Source: Gonatopus flavifemur (Eukaryota > Arthropoda > Insecta > Hymenoptera > Dryinidae). Taken from it: a stretch of DNA of 64,000 nt. The position numbers and the translations under genes were made by a program. The stretch's first letter is position 1. The number at the start of each line of letters is the position of its first letter. Under the pieces are notes generated by a model, which saw only the letters and a list, made by a program, of their open reading frames with translations, was not told the origin of the DNA and ran no database searches. The DNA lies in contig JAFFJZ010000014.1 of the NCBI GenBank assembly GCA_018340375.1, positions 6,510,001 to 6,574,000 of the forward strand. The letters run 5' to 3'. This document shows, in pieces, positions 1-11,585 of the stretch.

Positions 1-880
1 AGAGCAGAACAAAATTTTTTCCTAATCTACATGAATGTCGCCACCGAAGTTTATAGAGTTACTGAAAAATATTGATTTCCAGGGTTGCCAGATAATATAA
101 AGAATTTTTCGCCATTTGAACCTCAAAAGTCGGCAAAATCGCCATATACTTTTGTTTTTTTGAGGAAACAAGCGCATTTTCGACGAAAAAATCGACCTTC
201 GAAATCCTGTGTACTTCAGTACATAATCTAAGAAGCTGTAGTTGAACTTAGGCTTGCGGGTTTTGTTTGATATCATTTTTGAGATTCTTCTACATCATTT
301 GCCCAATCAAAAAAAGGGAAAATAGGAAAAGAAATTTCAAGCCGATATAATCCGTAACGCATCGCCATATTCATCATTATTCAATTTAAATCATCACTGG
401 CTTATCAGAATCATTTCAGACGGGTGGGGAGGGATGTTACCTACATGCCCCCGAGAAGAAAGTGCTCCCACAGTATTTCTCTACCCGTACCAGAAGGAAA
501 ATGAAGTGGAAATTAACTTTTTCGCTGGAGCCGTCGAACTAAACAATTACCGCGCATTCGACTGTACACGCACACTCATGATTGGTTAGGAACGGTTAGG
601 AATACGCAGTTTTGCTCCCGCATTATAAGTATGGAATACGAATATTTTAGCGGAATTGGAAAGAAAATGTTCCAGAAGTACATATGAAATAATTGATTAT
701 CAAAACGATAGTCAAATGTAATGACTTTAAATACATTTCAAAGGGTATTTGACTGCTTGAAAAGAATTACGGTGGAGACATAGAATTATATCATAAAACA
801 ATCGCTTACAAATACAATGGGTTTATATGAACGATTCCATAATTTTTCATTCTCAATAGGTCTTGATGACAAGAAATTAC
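1..880. other. No gene recognised
   Basis: AT-rich sequence with no frame that looks coding; the longest frame here is a short minus-strand run without recognisable motifs. I see no RNA gene or clear repeat boundary in this stretch. Confidence 0.5.
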
Positions 881-1051
881 CCCAAGAGAACATGAAAATA
901 CAAGGCATGTTTAATGAAAGTGCGTAGAACGGATAAGGTAGCAATTGCTCGAAATTGCATCTACCCGAAAGACAATGATTTTTGAACCCGAGGAAACTTA
1001 CTAGAAATTTCTAGCCCTCCTCAAATATCCGCAGGCTTCACTGCTCTTGGG
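881..1051. repeat. Possible MITE with CCCAAGAG termini
   Basis: The left end reads CCCAAGAGAACATG and the right end reads GCTCTTGGG, which is nearly the reverse complement. Two better copies with the same terminal motif lie at 11586-11729 and 12568-12663, so this is probably a degenerate member of that family. I see no convincing target-site duplication and no coding capacity. Confidence 0.35.
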
Positions 1052-1191
1052 TAAATGGCCTTTCGGGCACTCGCTACCGTACCCGTAGAACGTACGGACT
1101 TTTGATGGCCCACTGAACATAACTGAGTTTTTCTAAACAAATTTTTCAATCCGATTCACTAGATGCCTTGATACGTTGATATATTGATCAA

Positions 1192-2124
1192 CCCTCAAAC
1201 GGTCCCATGTGTCATTGGCGTCCAAGCAGAATAAAAAGTTTGTCCAAATGGATTGGTTGATTTCAAGGTTCAAAGTTCATAATTTTGGATTCTAATGTAA
1301 TCATCATGTAGAAACCTCCATCGTATCATTTTATTGTGTTCTCTTCCCTCAAACGGAATTAACGCAGAGAAGTTAAAGTATCCGAAATTGAGTTTGAAAA
1401 ATACCCTATTATTCCCCGTCGAAATTTGATATTCTTCCTCTATGTAACAGTAATGTTGATCTTTCGTCTAAAAAAGACGATCTTTTTTTTTTCAAAAACC
1501 ATACTTTGTCTTATTTTTTTTAAAAATCTTCAAGTGCGGAAAAATCCATAGAGATAACACTTCTCTTCGTTTTGTTGCATGAATGTTGGAAAATACATGT
1601 TGAAATGATATCTTTTGACAATTCGAATTGTAGACTTTCAAAATAGGAAACTTGAACTACGGTCATGAATTTTTACAAATTTTTTTGGGATATAAAAAAG
1701 AACTTAAGATGCGTAGGACCTGGATGACCCATGGTTATCCGGGGTAAAAAAAACCACGTTGAAAACAACGTCGAAAACTTGGTTCAACGTTGTTTACCAT
1801 GGTACAATGCTGCTCTTTGGAGAAGAAAGAAACAACGCAGAAAACAATGTCGTTTTCTACGTTGTTGCGACGTATCACAAAATGCGTTTTCTAATAGAAT
1901 CCTCGTAATAGACCCTACTTCCTCACCCGTGCTTGAAAAATTGTGGGAAAACTACGTGGTAAACAACGTTAAAAACTACGTTGTTTTCAAGGTTGGTTTT
2001 TTCTTTTCCGAAGAGGAACGATTTTACCATGGTGAACAACGTTGTTTTCAACATTGTTCTCAACGTGGTTTCTTTCTCCCGGGTACCATTAACGGGTGCT
2101 GAAACAGACGTTACCGTTTGAGGG
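1192..2124. repeat. Inverted-repeat element with foldback core
   Basis: CCCTCAAACGG occurs at 1192-1202 and again at 1346-1356, and its reverse complement lies at 2114-2124, suggesting terminal inverted repeats. The inner part, about 1727-2097, folds back on itself. The left arm has ACCCATGG and repeated AACGTTGAAAACAACG-type words. The right arm at 1940-2097 is their inverse and ends in GGGTACCATTAACGGG. The two open frames over the core are opposite-strand shadows of the palindrome, not genes. Confidence 0.5.
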
Positions 2125-2814
2125 TTAATTACGGAATGAACGTAAAATGGATTCTGCAATATTCAAATTTTAATTAAGAAAAATTTAAGACCGTTAATTA
2201 AATGGTGGGGTGTTATCATTGATGAGATAATCTTTCCCCTAGGACACAAATTAGGTTGAGAGATGAAACCTATTTCAGGAGGTTTCATGAATATTTCAAC
2301 TGGAAATATTTTAATTTTGTGTAATTTTGAAAAAACACGTTTCTCTCTCCCTTGTTCTTCCACGAATCTTCCATGCTCTGGTGCATGTGGCTTTTTATGA
2401 TTGTTTTTTCCATCTGTTCTGCTTCTATTTATTTCTCTTGCCTTTTGCTTATTTCGTCTGTGAAGGATATAAGTCACAAAAAGAATTCCTTTGTCCATGC
2501 ACTATAAAAGAAAAGGTTAGGATTATATAAGCAATTCGTAAGATTGCATGAATAATTATACAATAAAGTATGAATGTGTTGAAGTTGAAATAAATTATAT
2601 CAAAATCAGGGAACTTGATAATTTATGAGACATAATATTCAAAAGCTACTAATTATGTGCTTTTGAACAAAAATGTTACATTCTGTGACTAAAATGCTTG
2701 TGGTGACAATTATGGTGGTTACATAAACCAAATTTTTTTCTGTAAATTAGTACACTGTAAAAAATGTGTATGGGAAACTTCACATAAATATTTGGGAGTA
2801 ATGAACACATACTA
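2125..2814. other. No gene recognised
   Basis: Short overlapping frames on both strands at 2163-2530 show no recognisable domain. The rest is AT-rich with no visible feature up to the mariner terminus. Confidence 0.5.
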
Positions 2815-3464
2815 CTGTGTCCAAAAAGTAAGGTGACATAGCATTTATTTCGAAAAATCGTTACTTATCCTCCCAAATCAAGTTCATCGCCTTCAAAGTA
2901 ATCCGTTCAGGATACAATGCACTTATGTCAACAGATTTCCCAAACTTCGGAACAGTTGTTGTAGTCGATTTCCGGGTTGACCTTCAACTTTCTCTTTGAT
3001 CTGGCTTGTATCTCTCCTGCCGATTCAAAACGGTGTCCCCGAAACGGTCTTTTGATTTGGTTGAATACCCACAGGTCGCCCGGTGCCAAATCAGGTGGTT
3101 GTAGAACGATGAAATCCAACATTTTATTGACTGATTCTTTTGGAATGTAAATGTCATCAGCAAGATCTCTAATTGTCAATCAACGATTTACAAGCATCAA
3201 ATCTTTGATTTTTTGGATGTGAGCGTCGTCAGTTGAGGTTGATAGTCAACTGGGACGTTCTTGACCTTCTTGGAACTCTTTATACCACTTGTCAACATTT
3301 TTCCTCAACATAACCTCATCACCAAAGACTTTCTGCGCCATCATAGACAAATCAGCCGCACGGATGTCAAAGACAGTCCTGTAAACCTAAAAATAAAAGC
3401 ACTTCCCCAAATAAACTAGCGCACGGAGTTCCAATTCAAATGTCACCTTACTTTTTGGACACAG
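2815..3464 (-). mobile_element. Internally deleted mariner transposon
   Basis: The element is bounded by near-perfect inverted repeats: CTGTGTCCAAAAAGTAAGG at the left and its inverse, CCTTACTTTTTGGACACAG, at the right. It is flanked by TA on both sides (2813-2814 and 3465-3466), the target duplication expected for Tc1/mariner. At 650 bp it is about half the usual ~1.3 kb, and the transposase inside has lost its central catalytic region. It is therefore a non-autonomous relic that a related transposase could still have mobilised. Confidence 0.85.
2861..3370 (-). pseudogene. Mariner transposase remnant
   Basis: On the minus strand the N-terminal part reads as a mariner-type DNA-binding region (MMAQKVFGDEVML, then DKWYKEFQEGQ). 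The frame then passes an in-frame stop and jumps to the C-terminal catalytic segment PPDLAPGDLWVFNQIKRP, which corresponds to the family motif around the third catalytic aspartate. RGHRFESAGEIQ follows. About 170 residues carrying the first two catalytic aspartates are missing between these parts. There are at least two internal stops and a frameshift near 2940 before the C-terminal WEDK. Family assignment rests on these motifs and on the flanking TA-bounded inverted repeats. It is not functional as read. Confidence 0.8.
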
Positions 3465-3466
3465 TA

Positions 3467-4031
3467 GTACATGCGTTATGAATGTTTCGTATTCTACCGG
3501 AAGTTTACTGGGGAATGATAGTGAAAATCCTACAAAGTTTGAAATTTTCAGTTGAATTTATGGGAAATTTCATATGAATGTACCGGAAATCGATTTATCA
3601 CCCGATGATCAGAATTTGCCGGTTGCTGCGTATAGGAGAATTCCGATTATTTTTTACGGTGTAGTTTGTTCTTTTGCCGTTTATAGTCACTCATCGGTAT
3701 ACGTAGTATATGGGTGTCTATTGCACCCGCCATCGTATCCCCTGACTGTATCATCTGAAATATTTGAGTAACCGAATTAGGAGTGGGACAGTTTGCAATA
3801 CCGATTGATAATCCGTGGGGTCGCTGTGTTGCTGTCTGTCGTCAATCTGTTTGTGATGAGGATAACTCTGGACCAAGTACACCAAATGGATTGAAATTTA
3901 TAGGAGACCTTCTTCAAACCCTTCCCCAAGGACCACTCAATTTTTATTGGAATCGGACAAGTCTTCTATCTGTTAAAAATTTATTTCTCAATAATAGGTG
4001 ATCTCGGAGAAAATTTTCTCCGCTGTGAAAA
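3467..4031. other. No gene recognised
   Basis: Two short frames (3574-3771 and 3783-4001) have no recognisable domains or splice context. Nothing else is visible. Confidence 0.45.
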
Positions 4032-4496
4032 TATACAGGGTGGACCATTTTAAGCGATATAGTGAAATACCTCCGAAACTAGTAGAGACGGAAAAAATGT
4101 TACGAATAAAAAGTTCATGGTTCCAGGGAGGAAGTATGGTGCTGACCTTGAAAAATTCCTCAGAGGTCATTTTGAAGGTCATTTAGAGGTCAAGATGGTT
4201 TTTTTAAACCGGACCCCCATGTTTTTACCATGACATTTGAAAGCTGGTTTCAAACCCATTACGAAACACTGTTCATGGACCACCTCCCATCCATTGGGAT
4301 GCAAGTTATGAACCGTTGAAGTCATTGATGACCGCGCGCGCGGACTGGGGCTACCGAGAGCGCAAGTGCGTGGATAGGCGTGATGATTTCAGTAGAGAGA
4401 CAAAGATTAGTGATAACCCTCATCTTTCAGTGAATTATCTGAAAACTAGGAGGATGTTTGTGTCTGTTCGAATGCGCATCTCAATCAACGTTATGT

Positions 4497-4963
4497 GGTA
4501 TGGTAAATACTTTCAATGCTTCAAGCCACCCTTCTACAAGTTTTGAGAGTCGATACTCATTTATAACCCTAATTGAATCAAACGGAATGATTCAAAGGAT
4601 TTCAAATGCAATAGTGAATCGTAATAAACCGAATACATAACTGCCACTCATGATAAGCAGAGATTCGATGTTTCCATCATTTATGGATTCTTCTTCTTTG
4701 CTCTCCTTCGAAGATTGTGACTGATTCCAATGGGGATTAGAGTTGATTCCATTGTGAAGAAAACCTTAAACATAAACGAACGGAAACACCGAGTCTCTGC
4801 TTATCATCAGTGGCAGTTATGCATTCGGTTTATCACGATTCACTATTGCATTTGGAATCCGTTGAATTATTCCATCCGATTGAATCAGGGTTATGAATGA
4901 GTATTGACTCTCAGAAATTGTTGAAGGTTTCCTCGAAACATTGAAAGTATTGGCCATACCACA
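4497..4963. repeat. Nested foldback inside the 4-6.5 kb element
   Basis: GGTATGGTAAATACTTTCAA at the left is answered by TTGAAAGTATTGGCCATACC at the right. The arms carry matching ACTGCCACTCATGATAAGC and GCTTATCATCAGTGGCAGT blocks. This palindrome starts exactly where the outer left arm stops matching the outer right arm, so it inserted after the outer element formed. It is noncoding. Confidence 0.65.
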
Positions 4964-5617
4964 CGCAGAAGAATGTGTATGGTAGAACTAGCAATATAAG
5001 AATTGTCAACATTTTATTGATGGTTATGCAATAATTTATTGTTCGTACAGCAACAGCACATTGCTTTGTTGACAAGAATTGTATTCCTGAAAATCACTTG
5101 TTGAAATGACAATATGGGTTGTCATTCCAACTCACAATAAACATTGTTGATCTGACAAAATAATATCAAGCAGCGACCACAATAAGTATCACAGAATTAA
5201 CATAAAAAATTGTCGTAACGAAATCCATTTATTATCAAAACAGCTTTATATTTTGAACGTATGAAGCGGTATAATCATTCCTATGAGAGATTAATTTTGA
5301 TCCACTTCAGGAGACAGTTGAAAATGATATTCAATTGATATACATTCTTCTACAAACCCTTCTTCGATGCAGTTCTTCTTGGATTCACAAACATAAAAAT
5401 CAATCCCAATTTCTGATTAATTAACAAACCTTACGTGAGTTCAACGAACGAATTCGGCGAGTTTCATTAATTTTTGAAAAAATTCCTGTGATTCAAATCC
5501 TGATTCATTTCCCCAATGTGCACAATTTTATGTTTGTCTTGAATATATTTTCATTGTTAACTCTCAACAAAGTCGAGGATTACCATAAATGGCAATTCAA
5601 GTATTCAGTTGTCACCT

Positions 5618-5685
5618 TGGAGATCTGCTGATCTTATCAGAGCTTTGATTCCCACTCGGAGGACCCGGATTCGAATCACGCTAAA
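5618..5685 (+). repeat. tRNA-like (SINE-type) sequence
   Basis: The sequence contains a good Pol III B-box-like motif, GGATTCGAATC at 5667-5677, preceded by GGACCC and by ACTCGGAGG. A related copy lies on the minus strand at 7650-7720, sharing the ACTCG, AGGACCCGGATTC and GGAGAT words. I cannot fold a complete functional tRNA from it, so I call it a tRNA-derived repeat. Confidence 0.45.
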
Positions 5686-7649
5686 GCAAGTTTCCAATAT
5701 TTGAACTTACAATCGCTTTTCCTCCACATATGAATCAAACCACATCGTGATAGAATGTTTGTAGGGATAAATCCCGATGAGAATTTTTTTTCCTCACTCA
5801 AAAGTAATATTTTTTAAATGGGTGAATATAAATTATTGATATAAGTACGTGATATCGCAAAATTGAATATTTGAATTGTTCATAATGTTGACAATATAAT
5901 AATCTTGCCAGTTCAGCAATGGTGACGGTCATATTTTCACGATATTTATTGTGGGTTGGTATACAACAATATTCTATTGTCAATTCAGGAATATTATTGT
6001 TAGTTTTTTCTTCGTGCACATAACGTTGATTGAGATGCGCATTCGAACAGACACAAGAATCCTTCTAGTTTTCAGATAATTCACTGGAACATGAGGGTCA
6101 TCACCAATCTTTGTCTCTCTACTGAAATCATCACGCCTATCCACGCACTTACGCTCACGGTAGCCCCAGTCCGCGCGCGCGGTCATCAATGACTTCGACG
6201 GTTCATAACTTGCATCCCAATGGATGGGAGGTGGTCCATGAACAGTGTTTCGTAATGGGTTTGAAACTAGCTTTCAAATGTCATGGTAAAAACATGGGGG
6301 TCCGGTTTAAAAAAACCATCTTGACCTCTAAATGACCTTCAAAATGACCTCTGAGGAATTTTTCAAGGTCAGCACCATACTTCCTCCCTGGAACCATGAA
6401 CTTTTTATTCGTAACATTTTTTCCCTTCTCTACTAGTTTCGGAGATATTTGAATATATCACTTAAGATGGTCCACCCTGTATATATATGACTGGGTTTCG
6501 CTCCGCGATGTTTACACATTTGTTATTCTGGCTTGTATACATGGATTTCCATGAAACATGGGTTCTAGGGGTTTTCGAGAGTGAGGAATCTAAATCTGGC
6601 ATCAAGGAACGAATTCAAGATGGCAGATCCGATATGGCGGACGTGATTCACCCTGTTTGGCATTTATGGCCAGATTCTTATAAAATATGGGTTCCAGGGG
6701 TTTTCGAGGGTGAGGAATCCGAATCTGACGTTGAAAGTCAATTCAAGATGGGAGATCCAGTATAGTGGGTGTGGATATGGTTATTTTGGCATTTGTGGAC
6801 AGAGTTTTATGAAACATGGGTTCTAGCCCACATAGCACAAAATATTGTAGCAATATCTCCAGAATATTACTTTTGGAAATTGCGATATTTTGAGGATCAT
6901 CTCAGAGATATTGTCAGAATATCCCCACAATGTCTCATGTCACCTACTTTGCAATATTCTGGAGATATTCTGGAATATTGCTGGGATCATGGTGGTAACA
7001 TTCTGGAGACATTCTAAAATATTGCTGAGATCATTTCAGCGATATTGTGTACCGGAAAGCATTAAAAAATTACGTATATCAACAAATCCACAAAATAATA
7101 CTTTTAGTTGCCCTGAGAAGAAGGATTAGTGAACTGAACGAAAACGTAGTTGACTCAACTACGCCAGGAGGTTCAATACGTTCAACCAACTGTGGAGGTT
7201 GCATTGAATCATTTCCCAGGTTGGCCGACTCTGTTAAGTCACGTGAATGATTGGGGCAGAATAGTTTCCGTCAAGTATCCATATACATTTGACACCAAAT
7301 AACGAAGCATTGATTGCCTGCGAGGTTGACTCAACTACGTGAGATTTTGGGTGAAACTTCTTCTGTGATTTGTTGACGTTGATACACATTGGTTCATAAA
7401 ATCGAGTAATATGTTTGAGACAATGAAAGGTGGCGTAGTTGAATCTAACATTTCCAAGTCATTTCAACTAAAACTTCGTTGATTCATTCATAAATTCTTC
7501 AACTACGCGTGGTGGTTAATGGCACTTTTATTTTTTTCTCAGTGTGGAAAACAATTTCTTCAGTGTATACCACACAAATGTTGAGCGAGCTTGACCATGA
7601 CGACATCCTGTAGAAGAGAACCTACATTGGAAGTCGATTATGAAAAAGT

Positions 7650-7720
7650 CCTCCCAGTAGGAATTGAATCCGGGTCCTGCGAGTGAGGGTAAAAGTCTCT
7701 ATCACATCAGCGAATCTCCG
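7650..7720 (-). repeat. tRNA-like (SINE-type) copy
   Basis: Read on the minus strand it contains ACTCGCAGGACCCGGATTC followed by AATTCC, matching the tRNA-like copy at 5618-5685 on the plus strand. The shared words cover the anticodon-arm and T-arm-like regions, and both start near GGAGAT. Probably a tRNA-derived SINE head; no independent function is implied. Confidence 0.4.
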
Positions 7721-8297
7721 AGATGAGGACAATCCTCTCAAAGTGCCATTTATTGTAATCTTTGTGATGAGAGTTTGAGAAATTCGTTTCTTTGCGCTAT
7801 AGCCCAATCGGTTTAGAATCTTTTGAGATGAAAAATGAATAAGGCGTGAATAAAGGGTTTTTTTTCGATCTCCACTTGTAAATTTTACGAAGTGCTGGAT
7901 CAGATCGATGAAAAATTTTGAAAAATCAATTTCCGTAAGATATAGACCAATCAGTTCAAAATCTTTTGAAACGAAAAATGAATAGGTCGTGGAAGAGAGT
8001 GTGATAAAGAATTGATCGCAAGCAATTTCCATGCATTTCAAATAATATTCTGAAACCAAATCGTGAGTTCCTTCAAATCATTGTAAACTGAATGACTAAG
8101 AATTTTGTGAGACGAAAAAAATGGGTCGTTAAAGTAACTTTTTTCTCGTGATCAACTTATCAATTTTATCGAATACTGGTGTGGATTACTGAACAATTTT
8201 TGGAAAATTCGTTACTGTGCAATGAAACCCAATAGATTGAGAATCTTTTGAGACCACATTTTTGAAATCACGTTTTTTCTTGACTTTTATGTTTTTG

Positions 8298-9312
8298 AAC
8301 TCATTAATGCCCATAGAGAACTTGCTTAGCCTGCGGAAATGTGACTATTGGAAATGGGATATCTAGTTGGAGGATGAACATCAGCATGAAAAACAATTTT
8401 TCATGATTTGCTCAAACAATTATTGTTTCAGCAATTTGTTCAAAATATCAATCCTCGTGAATGAAAATCCCGGAACCATATTCTACGGGGAATTCCATGC
8501 AAAAATCGGCAGTTCAGAAAATTTTTAGCCATCGCAATTGTTATACATAAAAAATTAGATTGAGCCCTTTTTGCACTAAAAATTATTCTCAACACAACCA
8601 CTCATATTTTGATCTTCTCGTACAATATGATCACTCCTCGTTCAATCAATTCCATCATCCAGTAGAATATCCTGAATCAACTAGTTACTATTCCCATGAA
8701 CTAAAAATCTTCGTTGTGGGTGCAAACGGTGATGAAAGATTCGAAATTGATGAAACGGTGATGAAAGATTCATACTTTTTATTCACAACAATCGCGATGG
8801 CCAAAAATCTTCCGAACCACCGATTCTTACATGAAATTTTCCGTAGAATATGATTCCGGGATTTTTATCGACGTGAATTGATATTTTTCACAAATTGTTT
8901 GAAAAATAATTGTTGAAACAAACTGTCGGAAAAATTTGTTCATGCGGTTGTTCATCCTGCAACTGGATATCCTATTTTCAATGATTACTTCTTCTGTGGG
9001 CCGAGCAGTTTTGCCATGGACACCAACGGGTATGAAAAATTCGAAATTGTTTATAAGTTTTATTTACAACAATTGCGATGGCCAAAAATTTCCCGACCCA
9101 CCGTTTCTTGCATGAAATTCCCCGCAGAATACGATTCCGGGGTTTTTATTCACGTAAATTGGTATTTCAAACAAACTGTTCGAACAATAATTCTTTAAGC
9201 AAATTGTAAAAATTTTTTTCCCTATGGATGTTTATCCTACAGCTAGATATCCTTTTTCCAATAGATACTTTTTCCGTAGGCCAAGCAGTTGCGCAATGGG
9301 CATTAATGGGTT
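8298..9312. repeat. Foldback element with a duplicated right arm
   Basis: The left arm begins CATTAATGCCCATAG and the right end is ATGGGCATTAATGGG. The arm sequence (the cluster around GGATATCTAGTTGGAGGATGA, and CCCGGAACCATATTCTACGG) occurs once on the left at 8330-8545. It occurs twice in inverse on the right, at about 8790-9010 and 9050-9300, so the right arm is a direct duplication. Frames at 8560 and 9016 are products of this duplication. Confidence 0.55.
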
Positions 9313-9680
9313 AAATAAAAGATATTACTATTAGAATATTCTCCCAATATTTCATTTGCGACGAAGTTTACACATTTCTCATCGTACTTTCTGACAACAT
9401 TGCAAAATATGAAATATACAATGTTTCAATTGGAAGATTGTCAGAATATGTTATACGAAATATTATTCACACAATATTCATATAATAACGTAGAAATATT
9501 TCAAACAGAATATTTCAAATGAGACATTTGTAATATTCTGGGGATATTGCCGAGACATTGTGTGCTATGTGGGAGAGGTTTTTCGAGGGTGCTAAATGCG
9601 AAAAGACGTCAAAAAATGAGTTGAAGTTGGCCGATCCAATATAGTAGAAGTAAATTGAGGTATTTTTGCATTCATGGACA

Positions 9681-10563
9681 CGCTGTAAAAAAAGGTTCAC
9701 TGGAAAATTCCAGTAAATGTACTAGAAGTTATTAACCTGTGCATTTACCGGAAAATTTTAGCACATTTGTACGACCAAAATTCAGTACAAATTATGTAGT
9801 TATGAAATTTCAGCGTCGAAACTGGAAATTTTCTGAGTCTCAGTACTGAAACTTTTCAGTACACGAACTGGAATTTTCCACCTATACTTTTCTACCTGCC
9901 TACCAACTGAAACCTAAGACCTAACCGATGAGCTACAGCATGACATGTTGGAAGGCCAGCTTGGGTTACTACATATGCTTCATATCTAGAATATATCTAT
10001 ACACAAAGGGATAAGTCTTCGAAAAACCTCATATATCAATTTTATTTGCTGCTATCACAATTGTTATTCAAAATCTATATCATGAAATTTCCAATATAAA
10101 GATTTGAAATTTTCCTTGCCAGAAATGACGAAGTCCAATAGAAGTGGAAAATTTGAGTGCAACAGTGTTTGAATTCCAGCATAACTGGAAAATTTCATTA
10201 CACGACCTGAAAATTGCAGTTCAAAACCTGTATAATCCCAGTATACCAACGATTAGGTTTTTTTTCTAAATTCGAAATTTTTTCAAAGTCCTTATTAAGG
10301 GGATATTTTTTTCTGGTGCACAAGAACTGTAAAATTGTAGTACAAGCCAGTAAAATTTTTGTGACATCATGGCGAAATTCCAGAACACAGTCCCAAACTT
10401 GAAAACTCCAGTACAAGGACTGAATTTCAGTTATGCTAGGTAAATTCTCAGTACCGTACCAACAAAATCTCTGTACATTTACTGGAGTATCCATATTCCA
10501 GTACTAGCACTGAAAATTTCCAGTCCAGTTGCACAGTAAATTTCCAGTTTTTTTTTCACAGTG
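9681..10563. mobile_element. MITE-like element with CACTGTGAAAAAAA-type ends
   Basis: The left end CGCTGTAAAAAAAGG and right end TTTTTTTTTCACAGTG are inverse to each other. The insertion cleanly interrupts the tandem unit between CATGGACA and GATTTATATGG, with CA repeated on both sides (9679-9680, 10564-10565). The interior is filled with variants of CAGTAC and TGGAAATTTTCAGT in both orientations. A tRNA A-box-like stretch is present on the minus strand near 9910-9940. Noncoding. Confidence 0.6.
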
Positions 10564-11150
10564 CAGATTTATATGGAACATGGGTTCTAGAAATTTACGA
10601 GGATGCTGAATCCTTATCCGACGTCGACAAATGAATTCAAGATGACGGATCCAATATAGTGAATGTGAATATGGTTATCTTTGTGCTTATGGACGGATTT
10701 TCATGAAGCATGGGTCCTAGGGATATTCGAGGGTGCTGAATCGGAATCTGACGTCCAAAATGAATTCAAGAAGGCCGCTCCAAGATAGTGGACGTGAATT
10801 TAGTTATTTTTGCATTATGAACAGATTTATATGAAGCATGAGTTTTCGGGGGTTTTCGAGGATGCGGAATTCAGATCTGGAATTTGTGAATGGGTTCCAG
10901 ATAACCGATCCAATGTGGCGGACTCACATGGTGAATTTAGTCGTCTCCGCATTTGTGGACAGATTCAAATGAAACTTTGGTTCCAGGGGTCTACGAAGTC
11001 TTTGAATCCAAATCAGTAGTCAGAAAACTCATTCAAGATGGTGGACGTGAATTCAGTCATTTTCGCATTCGTGGACAGATTTATATGGGATATGAGCCTG
11101 TAGGTTTTTGGGGGTACTGAATCAAAATCTGGGACCAAATGTTAAGAAAA

Positions 11151-11585
11151 AAAAGAGTTCCGATCTTCCCTTGTAACTCGAGTAAGCGTTATATCAGCAC
11201 TCGCTAGACCCTCACAAGTTCCCCGCTAGCCACTAGACTCTTCCTAGCCCTTGGCTAGATTCTCGCGAGGCCCTAGACAGTTCCATGGATGACGTTGCTG
11301 GGGAAGGTTTCTTGTATCTGACCACTCTTCAAAAGCTGCTTGACAACTCCACTGTAGTGAAAATCCAAAAGTGAAGAAAGTAGTTATTGGAACAAATCCA
11401 GCGGGAAAATATGCCAATTCATTCTCAAATCACGCCCAGATGACTCTCCGTTACGCTTAACCGTAATATGTGAACAACGATTTGTTCAAAATGAGCGAAG
11501 TGAATGTTGCAGGGGGTTGGGCTACTGAGCGAAGCAAAGCAGTCAGGAGGCGGAGCCCTGTGGTTAGATTTTCTGTTATCATAAC
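11151..11585. other. No gene recognised
   Basis: A run at 11195-11285 repeats CTAGCC, CTAGAC and similar words. The rest is unremarkable. Confidence 0.4.

Larger units (their letters stand above)
4036..6479. mobile_element. Large palindromic (foldback) DNA element, TATA duplications
   Basis: About 460-bp inverted arms (4036-4497 and 6018-6479) start CAGGGTGGACCATTTTAAG on the left and end in the inverse, ATGGTCCACCCTG, on the right. TATA flanks both sides (4032-4035 and 6480-6483). Both arms contain the CGCGCGCGG stretch that precedes GACTGGGGCTACCG on the left, in opposite orientation. The centre holds a second palindrome (4497-4963), further weak inverted repeats (about 4984 and 5885) and a tRNA-like sequence. 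There is no transposase, so it is non-autonomous. Superfamily is uncertain: the TA or TATA duplication fits a Tc1/mariner-like or related cut-and-paste element. Confidence 0.75.
6827..9573. mobile_element. Inverted-repeat element (CCCACATAGCACA ends), itself disrupted
   Basis: CCCACATAGCACA at 6827 is mirrored by TGTGCTATGTGGG ending at 9573, and both ends continue into AATATTGT and GATATTGC-rich sequence. The element interrupts a ~130-bp tandem unit. Its family-like sequence spans 6827 to about 7046 and about 9317-9573. The 2.3 kb between is later material: GTAGTTGA-type palindromic words (7130-7560), a tRNA-like copy and a foldback at 8298-9312. Noncoding. The target duplication is unclear; AG on both sides is the best candidate. 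Confidence 0.6.
6490..11150 (+). repeat. Tandem array of ~130-bp units, split by two insertions
   Basis: Units recur with the signature ATGGGTTCTAGGGGTTTTCG, then GAATCCGAATCTGACGTC, GAATTCAAGATGGC, GATCCAATATAGTGG and ATTTTTGCATTTGTGGACAG. Copies of the ATGGGTTCTAG word start near 6557, 6686, 6812, 10574, 10709, 10833, 10972 and 11084, a spacing of roughly 112-139 bp. Insertions at 6827-9573 and 9681-10563 interrupt units, and the unit sequence resumes across each. A reverse-strand block of the same family lies at about 44045-44520. Open frames in it are incidental. Confidence 0.75.

Noticed and set aside
1731..2159. Opposite-strand ORFs of 123 and 78 codons
   Set aside because: Both are generated by the foldback core at 1727-2097, with repetitive Asn/Val-rich translation and no motif.
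5618..5685. Functional tRNA gene
   Set aside because: A B-box-like motif is present, but I could not form a proper acceptor stem or anticodon arm, and a diverged copy exists nearby. It was called tRNA-derived repeat instead.
4458..6189. Frames at 4316-4546 and 5980-6189 sharing a nearly identical peptide (RADWGYRERKC)
   Set aside because: They are the two inverted arms of the same palindromic element, so the similarity reflects repeat structure rather than a duplicated gene.
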